Source: Spodoptera frugiperda
Taxonomy: Eukaryota; Arthropoda; Insecta; Lepidoptera; Noctuidae
DNA length: 64,000 nt
Direction of reading: 5' to 3'
Assembly (NCBI RefSeq): GCF_023101765.2
Contig: NC_064237.1
Location: 4,579,501-4,643,500, forward strand
A model generated the notes under the pieces. That model saw nothing but the letters and a program-made list of their open reading frames with translations. It searched no databases and had not been told where the DNA came from. The position numbers and the translations under genes were made by a program. The first letter of the stretch is position 1. Each line of letters begins with the position of its first letter. Below, piece after piece: positions 1 through 11,776 of this stretch.

Positions 1-182
1 GAAACATAAAAATGACTTAATTCATATAGTGATCAAATGCATGGATGTAGGTATGTTTTAAAAGCGCAACCTGCTATCGCGGGATACGCAGTAAGTTTAG
101 AATGACTTAACTGTGATCACCAAATTGCCTACAAAGTGTGGGTCTTACTTGGGTTTTGCGTGTGGAAAACCCAACTCTAAGT
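1..182. other. Unannotated AT-rich DNA
   Basis: No coding frame, RNA or repeat is recognisable before the first LINE 3' end. Confidence 0.5.
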
Positions 183-337
183 CCGGAGCTGCGGACTACC
201 TAGCGGGTTACCGGGGCTCCGGATCAAAAGGCAGGAGTATGAAAAGGGTGGTTTTTAGTCAGTAAGAGTCTGACACTCCCTCCTGCCTCGCCCAAGGCGG
301 GAGAAGTCATTGGATGATTTTCCCCCCTCAAAAAAAA
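183..337 (+). mobile_element. LINE-A 3'-end copy 1 (R1-clade family, short)
   Basis: About 155 bp matching the 3' UTR of the long element at 35658-41194: it opens at the ccggagctgcgg hairpin foot, runs through 'ggtggtttttagtcagtaag' and 'gcctcgcccaaggcggg', and ends in 'ggatgattttcccccctc' plus eight A. No convincing target-site duplication is visible, so the insertion is probably old. It could be a 5'-truncated LINE copy or a short derivative that shares the LINE tail. Confidence 0.85.
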
Positions 338-800
338 GAGGTATTCCACACCACTTGGGCTTTGTTTAGTAAAAAAAGTATTCCAAGGGAGGATGATGAG
401 GAGAAATGTCGAATCTAAGAGGGTAAACACAAAGATCTATATCCATCGAGACACTTTATATTGCAGAAACATGATATAATAGCACTTTCCCGCCACTTGG
501 ATCACCAAACACACATTCTGTCGGGTTTGTTTGACCTCGTACGTCGTCTAGACTGTCCTTATATTTTTCAAGAGCTTGCGTAATCTACATAATATTCTAC
601 GCAGTATGAATATGTTTCACAATAACATGCCATTTATTCTTATTATTTTGTCATTTTTTTTTACCGTGATTATTCTTTCACTATGTGTTTTATCAGGTAA
701 TATTGCATTCTACCTTCTTATATATATGCAAACTAGCAATCCGTTTTGCCACCAATGATTTTTCCTGATTTCCTGCTTTTCTTGGTTTTTTTTTGCTATA
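338..800. other. Unannotated AT-rich DNA
   Basis: Short open frames here are T-rich and lack family resemblance. Nothing else is recognised. Confidence 0.5.
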
Positions 801-912
801 AACCTCGCGGAGCCCGAGACCTTTCCAACAATGAAAAGCCGTGGAAATTGGTGCTTGCTGGAGTTATAGCGCCAGGAAGGAAAACCCGACTTATTTTTAT
901 ATAATAGATAGT
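801..912 (+). mobile_element. RTE-like non-LTR 3'-end fragment
   Basis: The stretch 'ctggagttatagcgccagg' followed by 'aaacccgacttatttttata' and a terminal 'taatagatag' is typical of 3' ends of RTE-type LINEs common in moth genomes. No coding part remains. The assignment rests on remembered sequence pattern. Confidence 0.5.
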
Positions 913-1267
913 TATTTTGTAGGCTAGAGTATAAGTTCTAATTACGATAAGAAGTAAAACATGTATTATGTTACTAACTTGTAAGATTATGTATGTTTTA
1001 GTAGCTCTACCAATAATTCCGTCTGCCATTGTATGTTTACCATGGCATTATCATTAGCCGCAGCGAAGATTGATGTCGTCAATCTAGTAAATTGAGGGCG
1101 TAAGCATTACGCATTACCCTAACTGGTAGATACAAATGTTGCGAACTCAGCAACAAGAAATCCAATAACACGATGTAACATTACGACTTTTGTTCTCTGA
1201 CAGTTTAGGCAGAAACTAGATCTAGCTTTTCTTTACTAGCTATGTTACAAATATTATATTATATATA
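913..1267. other. Unannotated AT-rich DNA
   Basis: No feature supported. Confidence 0.5.
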
Positions 1268-1277
1268 ATTAAGAGTC
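1268..1277. repeat. Target-site duplication of SINE-1, left
   Basis: Exact copy of 1476-1485 (attaagagtc). Confidence 0.85.
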
Positions 1278-1475
1278 AACGTCACGCCTTTTATCCCCGA
1301 AGTGGATGAACCTATTACCATATACTGGGCACAATTCCAGACTCCGTGCTACTACTGAGAAATTTTCGAAAATCCAAAAAACGCTTACTAATATTTTGCC
1401 TGTACCGGAAATCGAACCCGAGAACCCTTGTCTGGCAGTCCCACTTGCGGTCAGTCGACCAACGAGGCAGTCAAG
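1278..1475 (-). mobile_element. tRNA-derived SINE (SINE-1), complete copy
   Basis: On the minus strand it opens with a tRNA-like head (gcctcgttggtcgactga) and a pol III B-box-like stretch (gggttcgatttcc, revcomp of 1405-1420 region), continues with a 'gtagcacggagtctgga' body and ends in 'aaaaggcgtgacgttg'. A 10-bp direct repeat 'attaagagtc' flanks it exactly (1268-1277 and 1476-1485), which sets the ends. The same body occurs at 29905-30097. It is non-coding; open frames on either strand inside it are incidental. Confidence 0.88.
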
Positions 1476-1485
1476 ATTAAGAGTC
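1476..1485. repeat. Target-site duplication of SINE-1, right
   Basis: Exact copy of 1268-1277 (attaagagtc). Confidence 0.85.
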
Positions 1486-1756
1486 TTGTAAAAATATTCT
1501 AAATTGTACGAATCACTCATTGTAAGTACAGTCTGAATAACAAATACAATGTTAACAGTAAATACAAGTATAAAATTAAAAAGTGATAACATGGTACCTA
1601 TCTCCATCGATTATTAGAACTTTTGCGTCGTTTAATAAATAAACAAATTTTGCGAAGCTAGAGAGTTTTCGGTGAAACAAAATTGCTTTTCAGCAAAGTT
1701 TTGCTTGACAACTTTTTCGTGTCCCAAAGGTAAAGTAGGAAACTCTGTTAGTGCCT

Positions 1757-2029
1757 ATGGACACTAACGCCTGGGCTACATATTGTATGCCTATATTTTA
1801 TTCTCATTTACACCAATTTGGGATAAACCCAGAAAGATTACTGGATTATAATAATAATGATTTTGGGTTTAGAGCCGCTGGATTTGCAAGTCATCGCCGC
1901 GGACAACCGCTCGTCAATAATGATCCTATTTGGCCAGTCATGCCAGGCATAACCAGCAGATATAACCATTTGTATCGTTCTCCTACTCATTATTATTATA
2001 CAAGCCGTTTTACATTATGTCACAATTGA
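1757..2029 (+). CDS. Possible 90-residue protein or terminal exon, unknown function
   Basis: An ATG-started frame of 90 codons ends in TGA at 2027-2029. The peptide opens MDTNAWATYC and has a Tyr/Asn/His/Arg-rich second half (e.g. RGQPLVNNDPIWPVMPGITS). Composition is balanced across residues rather than the Ile/Phe/Asn runs of random AT-rich frames here, and an AATAAA poly(A) signal lies 36 bp past the stop (2065-2070). A weak acceptor-like 'ctctgttag' ends at 1751, so this may be a 3' terminal exon rather than a single-exon gene. I recognise no domain, signal peptide or membrane segment. It could still be a chance ORF. Confidence 0.35.
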   Translation: MDTNAWATYCMPIFYSHLHQFGINPERLLDYNNNDFGFRAAGFASHRRGQPLVNNDPIWPVMPGITSRYNHLYRSPTHYYYTSRFTLCHN

Positions 2030-2064
2030 GAGCACAGTCGGACTTATATGTATATTTTATTAAA

Positions 2065-2070
2065 AATAAA
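2065..2070 (+). promoter_or_regulatory. Candidate poly(A) signal for the 1757-2029 frame
   Basis: Canonical aataaa 36 bp after the stop codon. The hexamer is common by chance in AT-rich DNA. Confidence 0.3.
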
Positions 2071-2099
2071 ACTTATCTAGATACCATTCTGCCTGGTAT

Positions 2100-3182
2100 T
2101 AACAACAGAATGATTGATAGATAGTCGATACCCACTCAATTGTTTTTGCTGCCAAGTTAGAAAAGAAAATGATGTGCCAAGAAACTGGCAAATGGTGACA
2201 AAATGGGCCGCGTATCTGTACCGCGTATAAAATATTTATCGATGACAAATGACATGGAAGATAAGAAATAATGAAAAATTTTGGGTTCATTTCTTTGGAG
2301 TCGGGACAAAAGCTGTTTAAACCATGAATATACCAAAATGGTGTAGTGGCTATGCTTTAGACCATTTTGTATAACTTACTTTTTTTAAACTCTTTATTAC
2401 TTTTTTATAACACTCGTATGTCGACGCTTTCATAATAGTTGGATCTTACTTTCGTTCTCTGTCAAATACAATTCGTTTCGGATTCGAGCCTTCAAAGAGA
2501 CATGGAACATAGCCCTCTCCCTAGTTCGCTGCGCGACTTTATATTAGTGGACCAATCGCATTGTTCACATCTCGGCCCCCGATTTCATTACTGGTAGGAG
2601 TAGGTAGGACGCACTCGTTGAAGACTTTTGTGTTCAAGTTTTACAGTATATGTACGAAGTGACTCGATTGAGTTTCCTATATACTACCCAGCCAAGCTGT
2701 ATCCTTCTACGAACCTCCTTAAAAATAAGCTGTTCTCTCACACTCATCAGTCGTGATACTCCAGCTAGAGTATTTTGCGGTACTGCCATATTATGAGATT
2801 ACCAATAAGATTCCATTTTTGGGGTTAGTTTTCTAGGAATATAGGCTTTGGGTTAATAATCATATTGCATAATTAACATAACTTAAGCTATACATAAGTA
2901 CAATATTATAGTACCAGTACATTAGGAACACCACAATAAATAATGTACATTATATTAAACGAGAGAATTCTTTCTCTACACGTGTGAAGTGAAGTGAGTT
3001 TCATTGGGAACTAACAAAGGTAAAAACTGAAACGTTGTTCCATTTAAACTTGGTCCTAACATTCACAAAGTTGTCGAACTCGTGCCCCGTGTGTTAAGGT
3101 TGAGTTGTTTACTGATTATTTTAACTTTTAGTAAAACACTTCGATGCGTGATAATAATTGAGTTCTATTTTTTATGTAGGGT
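2100..3182. other. Unannotated DNA
   Basis: A patch of higher GC around 2490-2620 ('ctcggcccccgatttcatta' and flanks) is seen, but no frame, repeat or RNA is recognised. Confidence 0.45.
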
Positions 3183-3297
3183 TTTTTGAGGGGGGGGGGG
3201 GACCGTTCTATGATGACTTGCCCTGCCTTGGGCGAGGGCAAGGCGAGAGTGCGTTCCTACTCCTGCTTTTCGAGCTGGAGCCCCGGTAACCCTTATG
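3183..3297 (-). mobile_element. LINE-A 3'-end copy 2, truncated within the hairpin
   Basis: Reverse-strand match to the LINE-A 3' UTR: 'cctgccttgggcgagggcaa', 'cctactcctgcttttcgagc' and 'ggagccccggtaaccc'. The tail region has become a run of 13 G followed by a short T tract. Unlike the other short copies it stops inside the hairpin loop. The flanks 'ttatgtagg' and 'ttatggtaagg' could be a decayed target-site duplication. Confidence 0.8.
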
Positions 3298-3796
3298 GTA
3301 AGGCTTTATGAACAGTTGCTATAAATGAGGTCAAAGCAACACATTTTCTTACACAATTGCCTTAAACTTTTTAGAGGCATCAGCACTATAACACAATTTA
3401 TTAATATGTGTCATAATTTTTTATGCGCAAACCTCTGCTATTTAAACACGTGTACAAATCGTATTAAGACACTTTTGTCTCAGCTTACCGGTAATATAGT
3501 GAAAATGTGGGTGTAATTCAGTAATATTAGATTTTAGTACTTTGTTTAGAAATTAGAGAAGTTCCTCCAAGAACATTTTGGTACAAAGCAATAAGTTTTA
3601 TTGTCATGCGTTATTCTTGTACACGTCTGCTGCCTCGATTATTTTCCAAGCTCCTCAGTCGTGTGACGTCCTACTCGTATAAAACGGAGTAAGTAAGTCG
3701 GTTAATTCGTCATGTCACGTGCAAGATATCACGTAATGTGAATATGGAGATACAGAAATATGAGTAACCATACATCAGTACATCTACCTACATCTT
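3298..3796. other. Unannotated AT-rich DNA
   Basis: A 63-codon frame at 3325-3516 has no recognisable features. Nothing else supported. Confidence 0.45.
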
Positions 3797-3976
3797 CGCT
3801 AATATATGAAGTTGAAGAGTTTGTTTGTTTGTTTGAATACGCTAAAGTCTAAATGAATAGTTTGTGTGTGTTGGAAAGAAAATTTATCGAGGAAGGTTAT
3901 GGGCTATTAAACATCACGCTACGATCAATAGGAATTGAACAGAGCAAGTGAAATCGCGCGGGAGTAGTAAGTCTAT
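3797..3976 (-). mobile_element. RTE-like non-LTR 3'-end fragment
   Basis: Reading the minus strand gives the pattern of the 20856-21068 copy: 'tagcgtattcaaacaaacaa' then 'actcttcaacttcatatatt' at the end. Only the 3' end is present. The trinucleotide-like gtttgtttgttt run is part of the element. Confidence 0.6.
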
Positions 3977-4737
3977 ACATACATACGAGTATAATAAATT
4001 TGTAGGAAAGTCGAAACTGTGTACACCGAATATTTTTTTAAAAGACTTTACTTGAGTCGTTATTTACTTTTGAAGTCGAAGCCAAAAATAGTATTTAGAA
4101 CTTTTGGCGGTCTGTCCGGGATAAACTCAAAAAGTATTTTACTTAAACATAAGTATTACTAACAGGTCGAGTCAGTATAGCGCTAACTACACATTATACC
4201 GCTATCATATACGGAGGAGAAACTTGACCGCGGGAAAACTATACGAAGTCACTATTCTACGTGAGCGAAGTCGCGGGCACATTCAGTAGTATATACTACA
4301 TTTGTACATATAGTATACATTTATGCTGTAAACTGAAACCATTTATGTAGGTACTCGTGTACAACTCGGCATATTAGAACTTATAAAAGCTAAACAAAAA
4401 AGGTTTTGTTAATGGTTGGTTATGCAGGACACAACAAAATTACGTTCATTTTTATATCGCATACCTGTATGTTTGTACCTAATATTTATAAAGTACGACA
4501 CGACAACGTCATGAGTTATCGCTGAAAATGAAATGCAAATATTCGGGCCTTTCATTTACCATTGACTTCATTATTCGTGTTTATCTCCAATTAAAATTGT
4601 TTTCGAACAGTTAAAAAGCCTCGTATGTTGTTGCACTGATAAGCTGCGCGATATGTCTGCTTTTATGTTTTGTAGGTAGCCATTAACAAATATTGATCAT
4701 TCTGTGTCGCACGTATTATCGTGTCATTGTTTACTTG
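3977..4737. other. Unannotated DNA
   Basis: 'gtgagcgaagtcgcgggcac' near 4262 resembles the stem of RTE-like ends but is too short and decayed to delimit. Confidence 0.4.
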
Positions 4738-4945
4738 TTTAGTCACTATATAGTATAAAACAAAGCTCGCTTTCTCTGTCCCTATGTCCATTTATATGCT
4801 TAAATATTTATAACTACGTACCGGATTTTGATGCGGTGTTTTTAATAGATAGAGTAATTCAAGAGAAAGGTTTATATGTATAATAAATGCATAATATATC
4901 ACCATTGCACCCATGTCAATCTGGGGTGGGTCGCTAGTTTAATAT
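4738..4945 (+). mobile_element. Non-LTR 3'-end fragment (RTE-like)
   Basis: Carries phrases familiar from lepidopteran repeats: 'tctctgtccctatgtcc', 'accggattttgatgcggtgt', 'aagagaaaggtttatatgta' and a 'ggtgggtcgctagttt' end. No coding part is present. Family naming is from memory and approximate. Confidence 0.5.
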
Positions 4946-5410
4946 AAAATAAAATTTAAAGCAGATATTATTAGGCTGCTTTTAACATGTTTTGTATAAA
5001 ATCTGTATGAAATCGATAACGATTTTATAGAGTGGAGAAAATCTTATAACCTTTATCAGTTCGGTAATTAACTGAGGAGTAAAGGTAGATTGGATAGGAT
5101 AGATATGTGACTGTTAATGTTTAATCTGATGATTCAACCTGATTACGGTAAAATTATTAAAGACCGATATTAATCTCGCTAAAAGTGGATGAGATCTCAC
5201 GAAATCGATTTTTTTTGGATTCCCTACTAATCGCCTTTTGTTGCCTTGCAAGATTACATTTCCTACATATAATGTTAGTTTCAAACATCGCAACAAAATT
5301 ATCATAAAATTTATTCCATAACTTGGCAAACAGTTACGCCAATTCAAAATATATTTAGGTACCATTTCCTTATAACATCGATTCGCTTTCTCTGCTCAAT
5401 CGTGTTCAAT

Positions 5411-5450
5411 CGTTCCAGTGACATGTGTATACGTACACATTACTGGAACG
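5411..5450. repeat. 40-bp near-perfect palindrome
   Basis: Arms cgttccagt / actggaacg (5411-5419, 5442-5450) enclose inner arms atgtgta / tacacat (5423-5429, 5434-5440) around tacg. The whole could form a cruciform or an RNA hairpin. Its role is unknown. Confidence 0.8.
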
Positions 5451-6062
5451 GCAATGTAAATACATTTATTAAAATTTCGCTTCGATATGAAATTGAGACG
5501 AAAATATAATATCTATCGATATAGGTCTGACCTAAAAACGTTGAGATACAAAACACGAAAAACACATTATCTCGTCGTCCTTAATCACTCAACAAATATA
5601 CTGATGGTGTGGGAAAAATGATTCATTTTTATACGTTACTGCGTTGTATAATAAGCCTTATACATATACCTACATATGTGGCCGTATTAAAGCTACTTCC
5701 ATTCATACTGCCGCAACCATACATTTTTGTAATTATCTACCTACTACACATCAGGTAGGTGAAAGTATCATCTGTGACTATTAGAATAAGCACTGTATTC
5801 GTAAAATGAATACCTATTTATTATTACATAATTACATTAAAACAAAGATAGTTTTTTATTTATTAACTAAAGGACTTTATCTCTTAGAGACCACATCGCG
5901 CAGTGTCGTTAAAATCACAATAACTTATATACTTATACACACATCGAAAAAAAACTACAATTTCGTTAAAATATCTCATTAACGAATTCCTTTATCCTAG
6001 TCACACTTTAATATAGTAGCTATATAATACAATAGATGAAGCGAAGGGTATTCAAATATACA

Positions 6063-6102
6063 GTACCTACATACATACATACATATGTATATATAGAACA
6101 TA
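6063..6102. repeat. (ACAT)n-type microsatellite
   Basis: Runs of catacatacatacat followed by atgtatat form a simple, partly self-complementary repeat. Confidence 0.75.
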
Positions 6103-8605
6103 CGTATGTATATTTCGAGTTAAATGCCTACCAGTAATGCATACGTAAACACTGAGACACGGGTCGCGTCAAACGCAGCCTCAGCAACATCTAATTGGTC
6201 AATTAGAATTGGTGTCACGTGTTTGTACGACTTGTTTACGTCCACCTCAAGGACGCTTGTGGTAAAGTAAATTAGGGATACCAACCAATATAAGTCCTGC
6301 CAAGCATATTCTGTTCGTAAACGAAAAGTTTTTTATTATTATTATTTCATGGTTCTGTCTGAATACTTGCCAACTGCATTTACTATAAAGCTGTTCCACT
6401 GTTTTGTTACTAAAACTGTGTCTTATTAAAGTGTTCAGACAAAAGAAAGTTCAAAAAATACTGTCAGTCACTTATAGCAGAATGTTAGAGGAGTAGTAGA
6501 AACGTCCAAATTGTAATCAGAGGGATTAAAAAATGATAAGAACTAAAGCTTTTCAACATAAATTTACTTAGCTTTTTATTGATTATGGATAAGCCTAATA
6601 AAACAAGTATGAAATATCAATATAAAACATAAACATAATACCATTAAAACACCGTATTTAATACATATTCTTCATTTAATGTACCTATCTATCTTTGTTA
6701 AATAAAGTAATGACATGACGCTAACACTTATGTAGGTATCTAATTCATTTTAATCGTGGTATTTGGTAAATCTAGTACATTGGAGATATAAAATAAAGAA
6801 ACGGATTAAAAGTTTTTTTAGTAAAATAGTGGTGCGCGGACCGAAATCGGGGATAGGGGCGTTAGTAAAGGTTTCAAAGAGATAGACTGCCCAGATACTA
6901 AGCTAACAAATGAACACTGGGTTCTTTAAATGCTTAGTTTAATGTTCTATATTTATTTTAGTATATACTTTACATGACACATAAGAGATTTATGTACGGT
7001 ACTGTGTGAACTGGATTAGTATAAAAGAATACAATAAATGTTTATAAAAACCTCATTAATAAATTATTAATAATGTTACAACGAGATATAAAGTGAATCT
7101 TTAATTATTATAATTCATCAAGCCTTGTGCATCATAAAATCTAGTTTCCAAATGATGATTTCATTTGGCAAGCGATTTAAAGCACATTACACAGAATTTC
7201 CCGTCGAATCGATTATGGAATAGTTAGTACGTCGATAAATTTTACGGCACAGGTGTAACTAACAAAAGTTGGAAATTTAATATCGGAAATCAGACAGACA
7301 TGAACGTGCGCTACAAAAGTACCACTTAGTGATTATATACTGCATTGGATGTGCCATAGAGCCATCCATATTGTATTTTAACCTTTTAATGTCGGTTCAA
7401 AAATGTTCCCTCCGTCTGAACAATAACCTCAAATAGAAGTTGAATTGGGCGTATCTTTTTTCACATGTCATGGACTTGGCAGCTTTACAAATCTTTGAGT
7501 AGCTACATCAAACCTTTGCCAAATATATCTTAGGGGATGTTCGATTGAAAATGGATGCTCAGTAAGTCGTAAATATTCTTGAGTTTTAGAAGAAAATCTT
7601 ATGGCTTTAATCGTGTTTGTATCAGCTACCCGAGATCTCTTGAAGGTCGTTCCAGTCACTAGGTACCTACAATAAGTACGTGACGTTGAATTAATGGTTG
7701 GGCCGAGATGTCTCACTTCTACCCACCGACCGCCATTTTACTAGGTAGGTAGTGTTAATAATGGCACCCATTTACTATTGGAAAAGGTACTTGATTCCCT
7801 TACTCAATTCATTTTAGTTTCTGAATCATTGTGTAACCCTTGAACCGTAATAAATTGTAGTATTTATTGAGATTATTTGTCGATATTCAGAGACTTTTGT
7901 GTTCATTAATTTAAGTTTATTAGCTTTAAATGCAAATTTTGCTTCTAGTACAAATTAAAATGGCCGACACTTACTTCTGAAATATAAACAATACAATATT
8001 CAGATACAGAACAGAACTGGTAATGGTAATTGGTAACGGGTTATTTTGGAGATGGAATAAATAAAGTTTTGGGTTTTATTTCACAATCCATTAGGTCGCC
8101 GCCCACCGTCTACGATTGACTCCAGTAATGGATTGTAAAACTTATTTGAAACTTTGAGTCACGTATTTTTACGCTGAATACGAGGACTTGTCGCGCTTTC
8201 AGCTGTAATAAATATCATTGTGTTGGTTAAGTGATGAGGAAAACTTTTAAGTGTAATTCCCTTGGGAACCTGAAACTTTCCTTTTTTTTTTGTTAGCACG
8301 AATTATCTTTACGAAGATTTAGAGTTTTGCAGTTAAGCTGGTAACTTACCTATAACTGGTAAAATAATTTGTCTGCATGAATATTGACCTCAATCTAGAT
8401 AAAAAATATACTAGTAATATACGTAAACCAGTCAAAACAACTTATTTGGTTTATACTATATACTTACTGAAAGAGCTATACAGCAGTCTGACTGGCATTG
8501 AATATGGTGAATAGTTATTGAGTATCTAATATCGGATTAAATAACACTCTATCTATAGCTCTACCTATTGAAACTAACTTGAACTTATAATTTCTAGTTA
8601 TAAGT

Positions 8606-8735
8606 TTGAAATCGCCAACCCGCCTTGAGCAGGCGTGGTGCCTACATCACACTTCAGCATATTGATACTCAAACCTTCTCCATATTGCTCAGTAGTGGGC
8701 ACTTAAAGGCTGTTAATGTAATGTGATGTGATACC
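8606..8735 (+). mobile_element. CR1/L2-like 3'-tail fragment
   Basis: The order 'caacccgccttgagcaggcg', 'aaaccttctcc', 'cagtagtgggcacttaaagg' and a 'gtaatgtgatgtgat' tail matches a common moth LINE 3' end with degenerate TGATG-type tail. A second copy lies reversed at 21650-21760. Confidence 0.55.
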
Positions 8736-10088
8736 TATTGGTGATGAAATGAGATACTCCATATTGGAATTGACATGAGTTAAGATCGCAAATACCATAC
8801 GTAATCAATCGTGCAATTAGTAAGTAAATACGATAGGTTGCAGTTTGTATGTATGTGTTGTTTGCCTTTATGTGGCTTCCGTTCGGTAAATACTGAACTA
8901 GCTGAGAGGTTTGCGTCTTGTTTCTTACTAAAATATAGGTTGGGTTATTAACAGGGCTTTTACACCTGAAGATCAACTATAAACCTTAATTTTAGAGTGT
9001 TTCTGAAGATAGTAATATATAAAAAATACTTTTAACATTAAACGGGACCTCTTTTTTACCAATCTAGTTTCGTATGATATCCATAGCGGAGCTAGTTGTG
9101 GTAATAAATAAATAATATTATTTATATTGCATCAATATTAAGAATGTGTACCAAATATCAGATCGATCTGTCGTTAGGAAAGGGGTAGAAATAGTAGAAA
9201 TTCCAATTACTAAAATTGACCCAAACAAATATACCTACAAACGGGGCAAGTTAAAGTAAAACCGTTTAAGAACACCCTGTTTAGAGTACGCTTAAACGGC
9301 GTGTTTGTATGAAGGGTCAAGAAGTATGCAAGGGTTGTGTCCGTCCGTGCTTGTGGCGCTCTATAATTTCCGTCCCACAGGACAAATGTATTTTACCACA
9401 AATGTTCTGTTTCTATTCCACCTGCTGAGGTATGCTATGATATGTATTTAAAACAAATAATACTTTCAATACGAAGCGAATAATCATCAGATTTTCGAAA
9501 TTAATTTTCTTTATCAGTCAACCTAACAGTTTTTACAATACCGATATAGCAATATCGATCATTATTTTGCGTTTCCTAGCACCTTTAGAAAGCAATAAAT
9601 GTATGAAAATGATGAATCTTCAAACTTGTATAGCTTCTACATCTTGGATCCTACAACTTTAGTGCCATATTAACTATTGCTCCAAATAGCTAGTTCCATT
9701 GATGCGTACCACTTTTTTTCGTGGGCTTTCATAAAGCCCCAAAAATTTTCTTTTATCAACAAATTACGAAGATTTAAAACATAGGATTGAACCTTTCACT
9801 TAGGTCTCAGGTACACACCTCGTAATTCCTAAGAAAACCACGTTAGGTTTAGTCCAACTAAATACAGGCAATATCAATATTTCTTCTGGAACAGCCTTCT
9901 GACCCCAAGCAGTAACTCACCAGTACTGAGAATATAATACTCAAGGCTAGAACAATTTTCAAACTTTGTTTGACTTGAAATTGTTTCTGCTGTACATTGT
10001 TTGATCCATTTAACATTAAATATTATTTGTATGTATTAGGGATAAATAATAACGCATTAGGACGTTTGTTGGATATTAAAGGGAGAAA
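8736..10088. other. Unannotated AT-rich DNA
   Basis: The 87-codon minus-strand frame at 8713-8976 overlaps the preceding repeat and has no domain. Nothing else is recognised. Confidence 0.45.
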
Positions 10089-10228
10089 TGATTTTTAAGG
10101 GGAGAAAATAAGGCCTTGGGCGAGACGAAAGGGAGTGTCAGGCTCTTACTGACTAAATACAATCCCGTACAGACCTACCTGCTTTAAGCCGGAGCCCCGG
10201 TAAAATCGCTAGGTAGTCCACAGTTCCG
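10089..10228 (-). mobile_element. LINE-A 3'-end copy 3
   Basis: Minus-strand match to the LINE-A tail: 'ccttgggcgagacgaaaggg', 'gtgtcaggctcttactgact', 'gccggagccccggtaaaatc' and 'gtccacagttccg'. It ends at the same hairpin base as copies 1, 4 and 5. Several changes from the consensus indicate an older copy. No duplication was found. Confidence 0.82.
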
Positions 10229-10317
10229 TATTATGGTAGAAATCAATTATTAGTTTGATAGCTACATAGTGATTTTTATTATACGTTGCCGCTCACTAAG
10301 ATATTCTGCTGAATCAT

Positions 10318-10386
10318 GGGTGTGTTTACCAAAATACGATTTCATAAATACACCCGAGACAACAGTTTGTGGATCACACAGAAGTC
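10318..10386 (-). mobile_element. SINE-2 fragment
   Basis: Partial match to the SINE at 61203-61402: 'tgtgtttac', 'cacccgagacaacagtttgt' and 'ggatcacacagaag'. The tRNA-like head is missing. Confidence 0.5.
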
Positions 10387-11150
10387 TAGTCAACCTATAA
10401 TATAATATTATACTTATAGTTCATGTCTATTGTCTAATACTCTTAATACACCTATTCATTAAGCGTACATAAGACTACAATATACGAGCTTATGTACAGG
10501 CTTTCAATGGTCAACCAATGTGACAGCACTAAGAGCTGTCGTCGCAACCACAAATTACACTAAAGTGCACAAACGTACCAGAGTGGCGGGTTTATGTGCT
10601 CTCGAAGGTATGGTGAAGGTTCTGAGAGTCATCACTAAATTGATTTCTGAGTGCAAACGTGATTTGGCAGAAATCTACGTACTTAAGTACAAAGCATATT
10701 TCTGAGACTATGAAATGTAGAAATTCACAGTAATTACATTAACACTTAATAATTATCAGTTACAACATAAATAAATACTATTAAATAAACTCTAGATAAA
10801 ATACACTTTACTCTGTTTTATTTTATTAAAATAACACTCGCACTCAACTGCCTTTGGGACCGGAGCTGGGCGACCAAATATTATGCAGATTCTACCCATC
10901 TGTCCGTAACTAAATTAATAACTAATCACAGTTTTAAGATACGCTCAGGTCAAAAATGACAAGTAACAAACAGTATGCAGAGAATTAAGATATATCTCTT
11001 CATGTATATAATTCATCGCTTTATGTAAATTAAACGTTAACAAGTTTAATAGGTCTCCTATAGTAAATGGGATGTGCTGATCACGAATCTGTGCTTAGTT
11101 TTTTTCTAGCAAGTCAGGTTTTTAGGAAAAGTGTGAATAAAATTTTTCAT
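10387..11150. other. Unannotated DNA
   Basis: A 61-codon frame at 10520-10705 would need a GTG start; the only nearby upstream ATG is in another frame. No gene is called. Confidence 0.45.
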
Positions 11151-11685
11151 AGAAACTGCCAAAAAACCGGCCAAGTGCGAGTCAGACTCGCCCATGAAGG
11201 GTTCCGTAGCAGCAAGTAGATGACATAATATAAAAGTTGTAAAATAATTTGGTTTTACATAGTGTTTGTATGAACGACAAAGTTATATTTGCGGTTTTTG
11301 AAAATGTTTTATTTCTTAAAAACTAATAATGATATCTCGTTCAAACCAATTTTCGTTGTTAGTTTCTATTGAAATCTACAGCACATATTTTTTTCAGTTT
11401 TCTCACTCTCTTATTTTAAAAGTTAGAGGGGGGGGGGACACTCATTTTTCCACTTTGGAAGCGTCTAACTTTCAAACGATTGATTTTGACGAAAAGTGGT
11501 TTTAGAAACCTTAATGTCTTTTAAATTTTTTTTGAATCAGTTCCAAGTATGGAGTGCCCACCTTAAATTTTTAAATTTATTTATTTTTATTCAAAATTCG
11601 AATAGCGGTTACCGAAATACACCATCCTACAAAGTTTTAACTATGTAGGCCCAACAGTTTCGGAAATAAATGGCTGTGACATACG

Positions 11686-11721
<36 letters not shown>

Positions 11722-11776
11722 TGACGAATCTATAAGGGTTCCGTTTTTTGCCATTTGGCTACGGAACCCTAAAAAC
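11151..11776. mobile_element. 0.6-kb lepidopteran interspersed repeat with inverted ends and (GACA)n
   Basis: Begins 'ccggccaagtgcgagtcaga' and 'agggttccgtagc', and ends 'ggctacggaaccctaaaa'; the agggttccgtagc and gctacggaaccct ends are inverted copies (about 11199-11211 and 11758-11770). It carries a (gaca)n run near the end. This layout is a very frequent moth repeat. It has no coding capacity, and I cannot place it firmly in a transposon class. Confidence 0.65.
11684..11720. repeat. (GACA)n microsatellite
   Basis: Tandem gaca units preceded by two gacg units, inside the 11151-11776 repeat. Confidence 0.9.

Larger units (their letters stand above)
4946..8605. other. Long unannotated AT-rich region
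   Basis: Contains only the palindrome at 5411-5450, an (acat)n microsatellite near 6065-6100 and short incidental frames (5114-5365, 7468-7716 on the minus strand) without recognisable domains. No gene is supported. Confidence 0.5.

Noticed and set aside
1400..1475. tRNA gene on the minus strand
   Set aside because: The A/B-box-like head continues into a SINE body with a target-site duplication, and the cloverleaf is incomplete.
10520..10705. 61-codon frame with a Lys/Arg/Leu-rich peptide
   Set aside because: No ATG start in frame (GTG only), no recognisable domain, no supporting signals.
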